A stretch of DNA of 64,000 nt from Gammaproteobacteria bacterium (lineage in GTDB: Bacteria; Pseudomonadota; Gammaproteobacteria; Steroidobacterales; Steroidobacteraceae). This document shows, one piece after another, positions 42,691 through 51,094 of this stretch; positions within the stretch are counted from its first letter, which is position 1, and every line of letters begins with the position of its first letter. The notes beneath the pieces are model-generated. The model saw nothing but the letters and a program-made list of their open reading frames with translations, was not told the DNA's origin and did not search any database. A program made the position numbers and the translations under genes. The DNA lies in contig JAQGOE010000204.1 of assembly GCA_028293725.1 (NCBI GenBank), positions 1 to 64,000 on the forward strand, read 5' to 3'.

Positions 42691-43377
42691 TTACGGCGTG
42701 GGAACCGTCAGCAGCTCCTCAAAGAAACCGCCGATTTCCCGCGACCGGTCGACGAAGTGGATCTCCAGGATCCAATGGCGGGGATTGCCGTTCGCGTCGG
42801 GCTCGCGCAGCAGCTGCTTATTGCCGGTGCGGATCGAGAAGCGCGTGGGATCTGCCGGCGTGCGCTCGTGCGGGAAGTGCCCGATGAGGTGGCCGGCCGT
42901 GGGCGCGCCGAACTCCCACCCCGAAGTGATGGCGAGACCCGCGACGAAGTCATACAACTCGCCGGCGCTGAGTTGTGGAGTGTTCTCATACAACTCCTTA
43001 CCACGACGAAACGCTACCCCGATGTCGCTCACCAGCCGGTGCTTGTGTGGGTCGGAGCCGAGCGCGTAAGTGCGGCCGAAGTCGGCTTCCCAGGAATCGA
43101 ACACGGGACCGAAGTCGAGGAATACAACATCGTCCGCGGCAATGCGACGGTCGGAGCTCTCCTCGTAGTAGCCCAGCAGCGTGTTCGAGCCCGCGCGCGC
43201 AATCCGTTTGTGCCAGTGACGCCGCACGCCGAAACGCTCACGCGCGAGCTCGAAAATCTCACCACTCAACTCGCTTTCGAGCTTGCCCGCCTGAATCATG
43301 CCGCTATCGACCACAGCGGCAAACAAGGCCTCGGCCTTGTTCTGCGCATCGAGTAGCGCCTGCGAAACAGCATCCAT
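42691..43377 (-). CDS. M24-family (aminopeptidase P-like) metallopeptidase
   Basis: A 228-residue protein matching the pita-bread fold of M24 peptidases: VVFLDFGPVFDSWEADFGRTYALG gives two Asp metal ligands, and APTAGHLIGHFPHE supplies a His ligand and the surrounding loop. The last Glu ligands are likely in WILEIHFVDRSRE. It is short for the family (about 260-400), without an N-terminal extra domain. GAGGTG precedes the ATG at 43377. It lies after a DUF1615 lipoprotein gene on the same strand, 28 nt apart, but their link is unknown. Confidence 0.85.
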   Translation of the reverse strand: MDAVSQALLDAQNKAEALFAAVVDSGMIQAGKLESELSGEIFELARERFGVRRHWHKRIARAGSNTLLGYYEESSDRRIAADDVVFLDFGPVFDSWEADFGRTYALGSDPHKHRLVSDIGVAFRRGKELYENTPQLSAGELYDFVAGLAITSGWEFGAPTAGHLIGHFPHERTPADPTRFSIRTGNKQLLREPDANGNPRHWILEIHFVDRSREIGGFFEELLTVPTP

Positions 43378-43404
43378 CGAATTCACCTCGAGTATCATGA
43401 GACC

Positions 43405-44520
43405 CTACTTCCCCAAACACCTCTCAAACCGCCCATTCACCCGATGCGCATACCAGCTCGTCGTCAGACGACGGCTGATCTTAGGTCCATGCAACTTGAT
43501 GCTCGGTACCAGCGCACGCGGCAACGGCCGCTTCGCCACACGCTCCGCCAAAGCAAACACCCGCTCATACAATTTCGTCCGCTCGAATTCCCGGGTCTTA
43601 CCCTGTTCGAGAGCGTCATGGATCTCACTCGAGTCGAGATTCAGCCGCACCTCCAGCGCGCGCAACGCCTGCTCGGTGTCGCCAGGACCCTTGGCATCGC
43701 TTTCGTGTGACAGCAGGGCGCCGTCCGTCGCCAGCGGAATGCCCGAGGCCTTGCTGACGGCATTCTGGAAAGCTGCGTTACGACTCGCGTACTGCCCCGC
43801 ATTGAAGTCCGCGAACCGATACAGATATTCGTCGTACGGCGGCTGATAGGCCAACAAGTGAGCGATCCCGAAATACACACTGCCACGACGCGTAAACAGC
43901 TCGTCGGCAACGCTCGCCTTCACGGGATAAGGATAAGGTCTGACTGCCGCATATTGATCGGCATACGCGACATTGACCTGCATGGGCCCGCGAGTCCGGA
44001 TCGGGTTCCAATCCGCGAACAGCCGCCGGCCCAACGGCACCGAGCCGATGAAGTCCTCATAGATATCGCTGAGATCCTTTTCGGTCCGCGCCGCATCGAT
44101 CCGCTCGCTGTAGCTGCGTCCGGTCGATGAGCGCAGTCCCAAAGCGCCGTGGACGATCAGACGTGGCACGCCAGCCCGATCCGCGCGACTGTCAATTTCC
44201 CGCCAGGCAATCGCCCCCATCCCCGGCACCACGGGGTTGACCTGGAAGTTCGACTCCTGCTCGATCACCGCGACCACGGCGCAAACATTCTCGCGACTCG
44301 GTTCCAACCCCTGTACCGTGAATCCCGAATAGATATCGGTAACCCAGCCCGGCCGGTCCGGCACGCCTCGGGGAATGGATTGCTCGATCCAGGCCCGCGC
44401 ATCCTCGGGACTGGTCGCCGGACCACTGGCCGGTGGTCGCTCGCTGGCGCAACTCGTCAGCAGCACGGCGCAAGCGACACTCCAAAACCGCGCGCGCAAC
44501 AAAAGCACAAGACCCCTCAA
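43405..44520 (-). CDS. DUF1615 family lipoprotein
   Basis: A 371-residue exported lipoprotein: signal peptide with lipobox LTSC (Cys24). The mature part matches DUF1615, with AVVAVIEQESNFQVNPVVPGM, MQVNVAYAD and a YQPPYDEYLYRFADFNAGQYASRNAAFQ segment. The EQESNFQVNP stretch resembles the catalytic Glu loop of lytic transglycosylases, so a peptidoglycan role is plausible. It lies 42 nt after the cupin gene and 28 nt before the M24 gene, all on the minus strand. Confidence 0.85.
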   Translation of the reverse strand: MRGLVLLLRARFWSVACAVLLTSCASERPPASGPATSPEDARAWIEQSIPRGVPDRPGWVTDIYSGFTVQGLEPSRENVCAVVAVIEQESNFQVNPVVPGMGAIAWREIDSRADRAGVPRLIVHGALGLRSSTGRSYSERIDAARTEKDLSDIYEDFIGSVPLGRRLFADWNPIRTRGPMQVNVAYADQYAAVRPYPYPVKASVADELFTRRGSVYFGIAHLLAYQPPYDEYLYRFADFNAGQYASRNAAFQNAVSKASGIPLATDGALLSHESDAKGPGDTEQALRALEVRLNLDSSEIHDALEQGKTREFERTKLYERVFALAERVAKRPLPRALVPSIKLHGPKISRRLTTSWYAHRVNGRFERCLGK

Positions 44521-44562
44521 GCGGAAGCCCTCACTAGTTCTCGACTGAATACCAGCTCCGTC

Positions 44563-45096
44563 TCAACGCATCAGCTCCAGCGGCTTCGGCAGCTTCGCGA
44601 GCAGTTCCCCGCTGAAGTCCGCATCGATGTGAAAGAACGCCATACGCGCCACCTTGTCGGAGCGGTTCTCCCAAGCATGGTCGGTACCTCTCTGGATCAC
44701 GATATCGCTCTTCTTCAAGGTGACTTCGCTGTCATCGAGCACGAGGACCACTTCTCCCTCGATCACCACAATATAATCGAGCGTCTTCGTTCGATGCATC
44801 ACCGTGCGCTTACCCCCGTCCTGTGGCGGGTAGATGTCGATGATCCGCAGCAGATGGCCGGCAGCGGGCATGATCGTGAATTCCCGCTCGTTAGGCTCCC
44901 GAGCCTCAACGGATGTGAGTTGCGGAACGGCCTTTGGAACATTCCACATCTCGAAAAAATCCGCACCGACGGCGGTACCCTGCATCGGATGGTGCTGTGG
45001 CGGGGGGCCATCGGACAACACGACTGACTTGCCGCTTTGGTCATGACCGGTAACGACTCTGCGGATGGGCTCTGACACTGCACTCTCCTCACTCAA
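44563..45096 (-). CDS. Cupin-domain protein
   Basis: A 177-residue single cupin barrel: the core runs from LLRIIDIYPP (about 82) through YIVVIEGEVVLVLDDSEVTLKKSDIVIQRGTDHAWENRSD. The usual first metal motif (G-x5-H-x-H) is only partly kept, as MHRTKTLDYIVVIEGE, so metal use is uncertain; the C-terminal His of DHAW is present. It is 17 nt downstream of the NtrX-like regulator and likely part of the same operon. Function is unknown; a ligand-binding or oxygenase-like role is possible. Confidence 0.8.
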   Translation of the reverse strand: MSEESAVSEPIRRVVTGHDQSGKSVVLSDGPPPQHHPMQGTAVGADFFEMWNVPKAVPQLTSVEAREPNEREFTIMPAAGHLLRIIDIYPPQDGGKRTVMHRTKTLDYIVVIEGEVVLVLDDSEVTLKKSDIVIQRGTDHAWENRSDKVARMAFFHIDADFSGELLAKLPKPLELMR

Positions 45097-45113
45097 CCGC
45101 GCTCATCGTACCG

Positions 45114-46481
45114 TCACACGAAGTAGTCTTTCTTATTGATTTTCAGTACGGCCATACGGCGGTGGAGATAGGTTCGCCGCACGCCGAGCTCGAGCGCCGA
45201 CTGGCTCACGTTGCCGTTGTTACGCTTCAGCGCGCCGATGACGAACTCGCGCTCGGCCAGATCGCGAAATTCCTTGAGCGCCGATACCTTGCCGCGGTCA
45301 CCCGGATCATCCTGCAGCAGCTCATCCGGCAGATCGCGCACCGACACCTGCTCACCGCTCATGATGAGCATGCGCTCGAGTACGTTTTGCAGCTCGCGCA
45401 CGTTCCCCGGCCAGCGGTAACGCTGCAACTCCCAGATGACATCCTCCTCGAGCGCCTTGGGCTTGAGGTGGTTCTTTTCGCAGATCCGCCGCGCGAAAAA
45501 GCTGACCAGCAGGGGAATATCCTCCGGCCGCTCGCGCAGGGCAGGCACTCTGATCGGCACAACGTTCAGCCGGTAAAACAGGTCCTCGCGAAACACACCC
45601 GCCGCGACCGCCTCTTTCAGGTCCTTGTGCGTGCCCGAAAGCACCCTGACATCGACCTGCACCTTCTGCTGTGCCCCCACTTTCTGAATCTCGCCGCTCT
45701 GGAGCACGCGCAGAATCTTTGCCTGCGCCGGCAGCGACAGGTCGGCGACCTCATCCAGAAAAATCGTGCCCCGGTGCGCGATCTCGAACAATCCCTTCTT
45801 GTTGGCCACAGCGCCTGTGAAGGCGCCCTTCTCATAACCAAACAGCTCACTTTCCAGCAGCGCATCGGGGATCGCCGAGCAGTTGACCTTGACCATCGGG
45901 CCATCGCTGCGTTGGCTGTGCGCGTGAATCGCTCCGGCCACGAGTTCCTTGCCCGTACCACTTTCGCCGACGATCAACACACTCGCCTGCGTTCTCGCGA
46001 CCTTCACGGCGGCCGCGACGACTTGCTTTACCGCACGCGACTCTCCCACGATGTCCGACGGCCCCGCGTGTACGTCGGCCAGCCGCAGGCGCTCCTTGAT
46101 TGCCGACATCTCGAGACAGCGCCGTACCGTAACCACGATCTTCTCGGCACTGAAGGGCTTCTCAATGAAATCGAATCCGCCGCTCTTCACCGCCAGAGCC
46201 GCCTGCGTCAGCGTCGCGTGCCCGGAAATGAAAATCGCGGGAATCGAGAACCCGTCAGCCCGGGTCTTGCGAAAAAATGTGATGCCGTCAATCTCGCCCA
46301 ACTGGATGTCGATGATGAGCACTTCGACAATCCGCTCGTGAAGCGTGCGCAGAGCACTCGAAACATCGGGCGCCGTGATGACCTGAAATCCTTCCTGCTC
46401 GAGGGCGAGCTCAATGGACCTGCGGATGTTCTTCTCATCGTCGAGAACGAGAACCGTTGGGCGACTCGCGGGCTCGCTCAC
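45114..46481 (-). CDS. Sigma-54-dependent response regulator (NtrX/NtrC-like)
   Basis: A 455-residue response regulator. A receiver domain (residues about 8-120; DD in VLVLDDEKN, phospho-acceptor Asp in IIDIQL, Lys in EKPF) is followed by an AAA+ sigma-54 activation domain with Walker A GESGTGKEL, the sigma-54 contact loop GAFTGA and Walker B IFLDEVADL. A Fis-like HTH closes the protein. It activates transcription from sigma-54 promoters. Its start overlaps the kinase gene stop (ATGA), so it is probably phosphorylated by that kinase. Confidence 0.95.
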   Translation of the reverse strand: MSEPASRPTVLVLDDEKNIRRSIELALEQEGFQVITAPDVSSALRTLHERIVEVLIIDIQLGEIDGITFFRKTRADGFSIPAIFISGHATLTQAALAVKSGGFDFIEKPFSAEKIVVTVRRCLEMSAIKERLRLADVHAGPSDIVGESRAVKQVVAAAVKVARTQASVLIVGESGTGKELVAGAIHAHSQRSDGPMVKVNCSAIPDALLESELFGYEKGAFTGAVANKKGLFEIAHRGTIFLDEVADLSLPAQAKILRVLQSGEIQKVGAQQKVQVDVRVLSGTHKDLKEAVAAGVFREDLFYRLNVVPIRVPALRERPEDIPLLVSFFARRICEKNHLKPKALEEDVIWELQRYRWPGNVRELQNVLERMLIMSGEQVSVRDLPDELLQDDPGDRGKVSALKEFRDLAEREFVIGALKRNNGNVSQSALELGVRRTYLHRRMAVLKINKKDYFV

Positions 46482-47599
46482 GGCGACACCCGTGGCAGTA
46501 CGATGACGAAGGTCGGCCGGCCGTCAGTCTCCCGATAGGTGATTTCGCCGCCGTGCTCGATTACGATCTTCTTCACGATCGCCAGCCCCAGACCCATGTT
46601 CTCTTTGTTGCTCTTCCCCGATACGTACGGGTCGAACATCCGCCCGACGAGGTCGCTGGGCACCAGTTGCCCATCGTTGGCAATCGAGAGTACGAGCGAA
46701 TCCTCCGTGGCGAGCAGCTGAATGTCGAAGCCCACCCGCCGATCCGGATTCGCCTCGACGCCGTTGCGCACGATGTTCGTCAGAACTTGCCTGAACAAAG
46801 CGACGTCGATCCGCGCCCGCGCCCGCAGTGGCGCCGGTTGTTCGCTGACTCGCAGATCGGCGGTGTCGAAACTCGCCGCCACCGCCTTGACCATTTTCGC
46901 GACCACGCTGGAAACATCCTCCTTCACGAGATGGGCCGAAGGCAGCCGTGCGAACTCACCGAACTTGTTGACCGTGTTTTTCAGATAGCCGATTTCCTCG
47001 ACAATCATGGTCTGCGCCTGGTCCAACAGGTCGCGAAACTCCGGCCCGCTCTTGCTCGCGTAGGCTTTGGAAAGCGACGTCACCAGCACCTCGATGGGCG
47101 TGAGCGGATTCTTGATCTCGTGGGCCAGCATACGGGCCAGATCCTGCCAGGACGCCATCTCCTCCAGGTAGCGCACCTTCTGCCGGTGCCGGATCAGCTC
47201 ATCGAACGTCTTTTCATACAAGCGCGCGATCCGGCGGCTCAACAACATCGCGAGCAGCATCGACAGCAGCACCGCGGCCACCAGCCCCAGACCGAAGTAG
47301 ATCCGCAGGGAATCCAGCACTTCGGACTTGAGCGTACCCGGGTCCGAATACACTCGTTGCAGACGCTCGACCGCCTCGAACTGCTCCCGGTACTGTTCCT
47401 GTTGTTGTGGATCGAGCCGCTTCAAAGTCTTGAGATTGCGCGCGCTGTCCTCCAACGCACGCATGACAGAGCCATTGAAGCCGAGATCCAGGCTGGTCGC
47501 GACCGCGCGGTCGAGCAGATAAAACGCCGCGCACAGGGGCACGACAGCCATCACGAGAATGGTCAGGAAGAGCGGCGCCCGGATGCCGCCATTGTCCAT
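46478..47599 (-). CDS. NtrY-like sensor histidine kinase
   Basis: A 373-residue membrane sensor. TM helices lie near residues 8-28 and about 105-125, with a short periplasmic loop between (LDPQQQEQYREQFEAVERLQRVY). The H-box is LARMLAHEIKNPLTPIEVL and the ATPase domain has NIVRNGVEANPDRR and NMGLGLAIVKKIVIEHGG. It partners the downstream sigma-54 regulator, which overlaps by 4 nt. It starts 4 nt after the upstream hypothetical gene, placing a two-component system inside an outer-membrane-protein operon. The signal is unknown. Confidence 0.93.
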   Translation of the reverse strand: MDNGGIRAPLFLTILVMAVVPLCAAFYLLDRAVATSLDLGFNGSVMRALEDSARNLKTLKRLDPQQQEQYREQFEAVERLQRVYSDPGTLKSEVLDSLRIYFGLGLVAAVLLSMLLAMLLSRRIARLYEKTFDELIRHRQKVRYLEEMASWQDLARMLAHEIKNPLTPIEVLVTSLSKAYASKSGPEFRDLLDQAQTMIVEEIGYLKNTVNKFGEFARLPSAHLVKEDVSSVVAKMVKAVAASFDTADLRVSEQPAPLRARARIDVALFRQVLTNIVRNGVEANPDRRVGFDIQLLATEDSLVLSIANDGQLVPSDLVGRMFDPYVSGKSNKENMGLGLAIVKKIVIEHGGEITYRETDGRPTFVIVLPRVSP

Positions 47600-47603
47600 T
47601 GAG

Positions 47604-48287
47604 CTAAGGCCCATTCGGCAACTCTGTCAGTTTGAAGGGTTTGGATGAGACGGTCTGTTTCCAGGCCGCGGCGACAGAAGCACCCGCCGCGTACTGCTCG
47701 AATATCTTATTGAAGAGGCGCGAGCTGGTGGAGCGCGGCGCCGGCAAGCCCGAGCCCACACTGGTGGCATCCGGCGCAGCAGGCCGGTCGTTCTCGGCGA
47801 CCCATTTGCGGATTTCCTCCAGCCGCGCTTTTTCGATGGGATCGAAGAGAATCTCCGCGGTGAGCGCGCGGCTCTGACCCGCGGTCGCCGGATCGACAGC
47901 AAAGAGGCCGGGCAGGTTGAGGTCGGTCAGCATCGCGACGACCTCAGCCACGCTCTGACAGGTCCCCGCCGAAACCGGCGCATCGTCGACCGACACTTTC
48001 ACCTCGAATGTCTCCTCCCACAGGTCGTACTTTACGGTAATGCCGACGAGCTTCTGCGCGACTGGCTGCGTCGGGTTCAGCAGTGTCACCCGGATCACTA
48101 CCCTGTTAGTGAGCCCGCTCACGAGATCCTTGCGTAGCGTGGGCGGCAGACTCGCGTCTTTCAAAACCGCACCCAGCTCGCCTCGGTAGAGCAAGGGTGT
48201 CAACTGTGCTCCGAGCACCTTGGTCGACACCAGTAGCGAGAGCACCGCCAGCGACAGGAGCAGCCTCCGATTGATACGCGGGTCCAT
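47604..48287 (-). CDS. Secreted hypothetical protein between OMP and kinase genes
   Basis: A 227-residue protein with an N-terminal hydrophobic segment (residues 8-26, LLLSLAVLSLLVSTKVLGA) that acts as a signal peptide or anchor. The next part is beta-rich (NRVVIRVTLLNPTQPVAQKLVGITVKYDLWEETFEVKVSV) and may contact the kinase or the outer membrane. A distant resemblance to DUF4390 proteins, which also neighbour NtrY, was noted but not proved. The ATG at 48287 is 1 nt after the stop of the outer membrane gene, so they are co-translated. Confidence 0.6.
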   Translation of the reverse strand: MDPRINRRLLLSLAVLSLLVSTKVLGAQLTPLLYRGELGAVLKDASLPPTLRKDLVSGLTNRVVIRVTLLNPTQPVAQKLVGITVKYDLWEETFEVKVSVDDAPVSAGTCQSVAEVVAMLTDLNLPGLFAVDPATAGQSRALTAEILFDPIEKARLEEIRKWVAENDRPAAPDATSVGSGLPAPRSTSSRLFNKIFEQYAAGASVAAAWKQTVSSKPFKLTELPNGP

Positions 48288-48288
48288 G

Positions 48289-49506
48289 CTAATTGCCACT
48301 CCCGGTCAGGGAGTGAGTTGCAATCAGGTACAGGTTGACCGTCCCCAGGTATTTCGTTTCCAGGCGGAATCCCGCCTTCACCCCGACCTGGTAGTCGTGG
48401 ATTCCAAACGTCTTCCCGAGGTTCGTGACCCCCGGACCTGCATACCAGCGGCCCCTGCGAATGGTGCCGGGTTGCGAGTCGGCCAACAGGTTGTGCGAAT
48501 AGACGATCGAGATTCCCAGGTCACTGTCGAACGCGGAGCGGAAGTCATCGAATGGCCGCGCCTGGAATGTCCAGTAGGCTCCGTCTCCGGCTCGCCAGGT
48601 CCCTCGCACGACTACGCCGGCGAAGTCATCGAGATTCGTGCGCAGGCCGTTGTAGACATGCAGCAGCCAGCCATGCGTGGGAAAAGATGAATCATCCTCG
48701 GAGTTTCTTCCGGCGGTGAGTAGGAACACGTTGCCTGGAGACGAATTGAACGTCTGGATGGCACCGTCAAACACCAGGTAAGGATCGTTCACGGCCGTGT
48801 TTTGCAGGTAGCGATACCCGGCTGTCACGTACGAATACGTGTCGAGATGCATACCGACCGAAAAATCGCCCCCCGCCCCGGAGCTGTGATAACTCCCACT
48901 CCCCGCGAACAAGGAGGACTCCGCGCTGAACAGGAACTCCGATTGGGTGTAGAACGCACCCGCCGTAAAAAAGAATTTGCGCGAATCAAACAGTCGCGGA
49001 TCCGAGTACTGGAGCCGCCCCGCATTCTCCTGGCCGCCGCCGCCGACGGGCCGCGCTACGACAACCGACAGATCGAGCGCCTTTCCGGAGCCGAACAGGT
49101 CGTGATCGGTAACCCGCGCGGCCAGCGCCTCGATCACAGCGGATCGGTTCGCGAGCTGGGTAAGGGTTCCCGCCGCAAAGGCGGTGGTCACCGGATCGGC
49201 CTCCGTCACATCGATGACCACGATGACCCAGTGCTTGTGAGAGCCCTTGATCAGGTGAATCTGCACCGTCCGGAAATTCGGCAGCGTCTGCAGGCGCAGG
49301 CGCGCGTTCTCGACCTCGATCTCATCCAGCGGCTTGCCGACGGTGATACCGGCCTGCGTGCGAATGAGTTCACAGGACGCGGCCACGTTGCCATCACATT
49401 GAACGCCCTCGACAAAAGGAGTGTCCTCGGAACCCGGGCCCGGATCGAGCGCGAAGGACCAGGCCGGGCACAGAGCCAGCAGCAGACAAGCACGCACCAT
49501 CTTCAT
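48289..49506 (-). CDS. Outer membrane protein with a POTRA domain and beta barrel (Omp85-like)
   Basis: A 405-residue protein with a signal peptide (residues 1-20, ending SFA). Residues about 30-100 resemble a POTRA domain: VEGVQCDGNVAASCELI, then GITVGKPLDEIEVENARLRLQTLPNFRTVQIHLIKG. The rest is strand-rich with aromatic ends (RLFDSRKFFFTAGAFYTQSEFLFSA and others), as expected for a beta barrel. The family moves or inserts proteins at the outer membrane, but one POTRA is few. The start is ATG at 49506; an adjacent ATG at 49500 is possible. It heads the operon with the secreted hypothetical and NtrY/NtrX-like genes. Confidence 0.75.
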   Translation of the reverse strand: MKMVRACLLLALCPAWSFALDPGPGSEDTPFVEGVQCDGNVAASCELIRTQAGITVGKPLDEIEVENARLRLQTLPNFRTVQIHLIKGSHKHWVIVVIDVTEADPVTTAFAAGTLTQLANRSAVIEALAARVTDHDLFGSGKALDLSVVVARPVGGGGQENAGRLQYSDPRLFDSRKFFFTAGAFYTQSEFLFSAESSLFAGSGSYHSSGAGGDFSVGMHLDTYSYVTAGYRYLQNTAVNDPYLVFDGAIQTFNSSPGNVFLLTAGRNSEDDSSFPTHGWLLHVYNGLRTNLDDFAGVVVRGTWRAGDGAYWTFQARPFDDFRSAFDSDLGISIVYSHNLLADSQPGTIRRGRWYAGPGVTNLGKTFGIHDYQVGVKAGFRLETKYLGTVNLYLIATHSLTGSGN

Positions 49507-49796
49507 GAATCGCTCGCGGGGCCGCCCGCCGCACCTAAGTCCGTCGCAACTCCGGGCGCAAGTGTTCACTTTCGTGGACACCCGGATGTCGCACGAACCT
49601 TCGAGACCGCGGTAGTGTTGCAAGAGCCGTGTCAGGACGCTACCCATTTTGTTGAATGCCTTCCCAGTTGAGTGCCGCCGCTGGCGAGAAATCCGCGGCG
49701 GCACGGGAAAAGCAAACCCCATGCCAACTTCAGTATGATGAGCGCCGTGGCCCGGAACTATCCGCGAGCCCGTTCACTTTGCGCGACGGAGGATTC

Positions 49797-51041
49797 TTGC
49801 GTTCTGTCATCATCGCCATCCTGGGATTGCTCGCCGCCCCGGTGGCCGGCTGCGAGGAGCTGGCCGGCCTCACCGCGGCCGCCCGCTCGATATTGGGCGC
49901 CGATCAGGGTGTCTATATCGAGACCACCCGGGGCACCGTGCTCGTGGCGCAGGCCGCGGACAAACCGGTTCACCCGGCATCCGTCTCGAAGGTCCCGACG
50001 GCGCTCGCCCTACTGCGCAAGTTGGGTCCCGAGCATCGTTTTGTAACTACCTTTGCCGGCAGCGGCCGAATCGTGGACGGCACGCTCTACGGCGACCTGT
50101 CCGTCACGAGCGATGGCGATCCGGCCCTGGTCGACGAGGATGCATTGCTCGTGGCCGAGCGGCTCAAACAGCTCGGCATACAGCGGGTAATGGGTGCGAT
50201 TCACCCACGCGGCGCGTTGACCTTCGATTGGCAAAGCGACGGTGATGCCAGCTTGCTCCAGCAAGCGATGTCCGGACATACACCCGCCGCGGCGTGGACC
50301 GCGGTGCGCGCGCTCGAGAACTCCAACGCCACGGCGGCGGACGTCGCTTCCTCCGCGCGCCCCGGGATTCCCTTTACGCCCTGGTCGGCGTTGACTGGCG
50401 CGATCCAGGGAGTGAGCGTCATCTCGCTCCGCGATGACCAGACGTTGGTCGTGCATCGCTCGGAACCGCTGCTCTCACTGACGAAGGCCCTGAACGACTA
50501 TTCCAACAACATCATCAAACCGTTCGCGGATGCCGCGGGCGGTCCCGCGGCTGTTGAATCGGTGGCACGCGGCGCGGTGCCCCCGGAGATGAGATCCGAG
50601 ATCACCCTCGGCGACGGCGCGGGCACCGACCCCAGCAATCGGCTGAGCCCTCGGGCGGCGGTGAAACTTCTGCGGGCCCTGGAAGGGGAGCTTGCGGCGA
50701 GCGGACACACTCTGCCTGACATGCTGCCCGTCTCCGGTGTCGACACGGGCACCTTACGAGACCGGTTGAACGGACCGGGAGAGGCGGGCCATGTCGTGGG
50801 AAAAACAGGAACCTTCGGCGACTACGGCGCGAGCGCGTTGATCGGCGCGATTCCGACGACTGACCTTGGTACGGTGTACTTCGCCATTCTCAACCATGGT
50901 ATTCCGGTGCCGCAGGCTCGCCTCCGCCAGGACCGATTTGTTCGCGCGTTGCTCGTGCGTCTGCACAGCGTACCCTGGAACTATCAGCGCGATACGCGCC
51001 CTGCCATAGCGCGAGCGCAAGTATTGAGCGCACCCCGGTGA
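49797..51041 (+). CDS. PBP4-like D-alanyl-D-alanine carboxypeptidase, probable lipoprotein
   Basis: A 414-residue class C penicillin-binding protein (peptidase family S13). All active-site motifs are present: SVSK (Ser62, Lys65), SNN (236-238) and KTG (336-338). It is shorter than typical PBP4 (about 460-480). The start is given as TTG at 49797, since GGAGG lies 4 nt upstream and translation then begins at a lipoprotein signal sequence with lipobox VAGC (Cys19). An ATG at 49656 would place 47 residues without signal features in front. It removes terminal D-Ala from peptidoglycan or cleaves cross-links in the periplasm. The AsmA-like gene follows on the same strand. Confidence 0.88.
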   Translation: MRSVIIAILGLLAAPVAGCEELAGLTAAARSILGADQGVYIETTRGTVLVAQAADKPVHPASVSKVPTALALLRKLGPEHRFVTTFAGSGRIVDGTLYGDLSVTSDGDPALVDEDALLVAERLKQLGIQRVMGAIHPRGALTFDWQSDGDASLLQQAMSGHTPAAAWTAVRALENSNATAADVASSARPGIPFTPWSALTGAIQGVSVISLRDDQTLVVHRSEPLLSLTKALNDYSNNIIKPFADAAGGPAAVESVARGAVPPEMRSEITLGDGAGTDPSNRLSPRAAVKLLRALEGELAASGHTLPDMLPVSGVDTGTLRDRLNGPGEAGHVVGKTGTFGDYGASALIGAIPTTDLGTVYFAILNHGIPVPQARLRQDRFVRALLVRLHSVPWNYQRDTRPAIARAQVLSAPR

Positions 51042-51094
51042 GCACCCGCCGTCTGGGCTAATATGGCGGCCCGGTTTTCGATGGGGTGGCCAAA

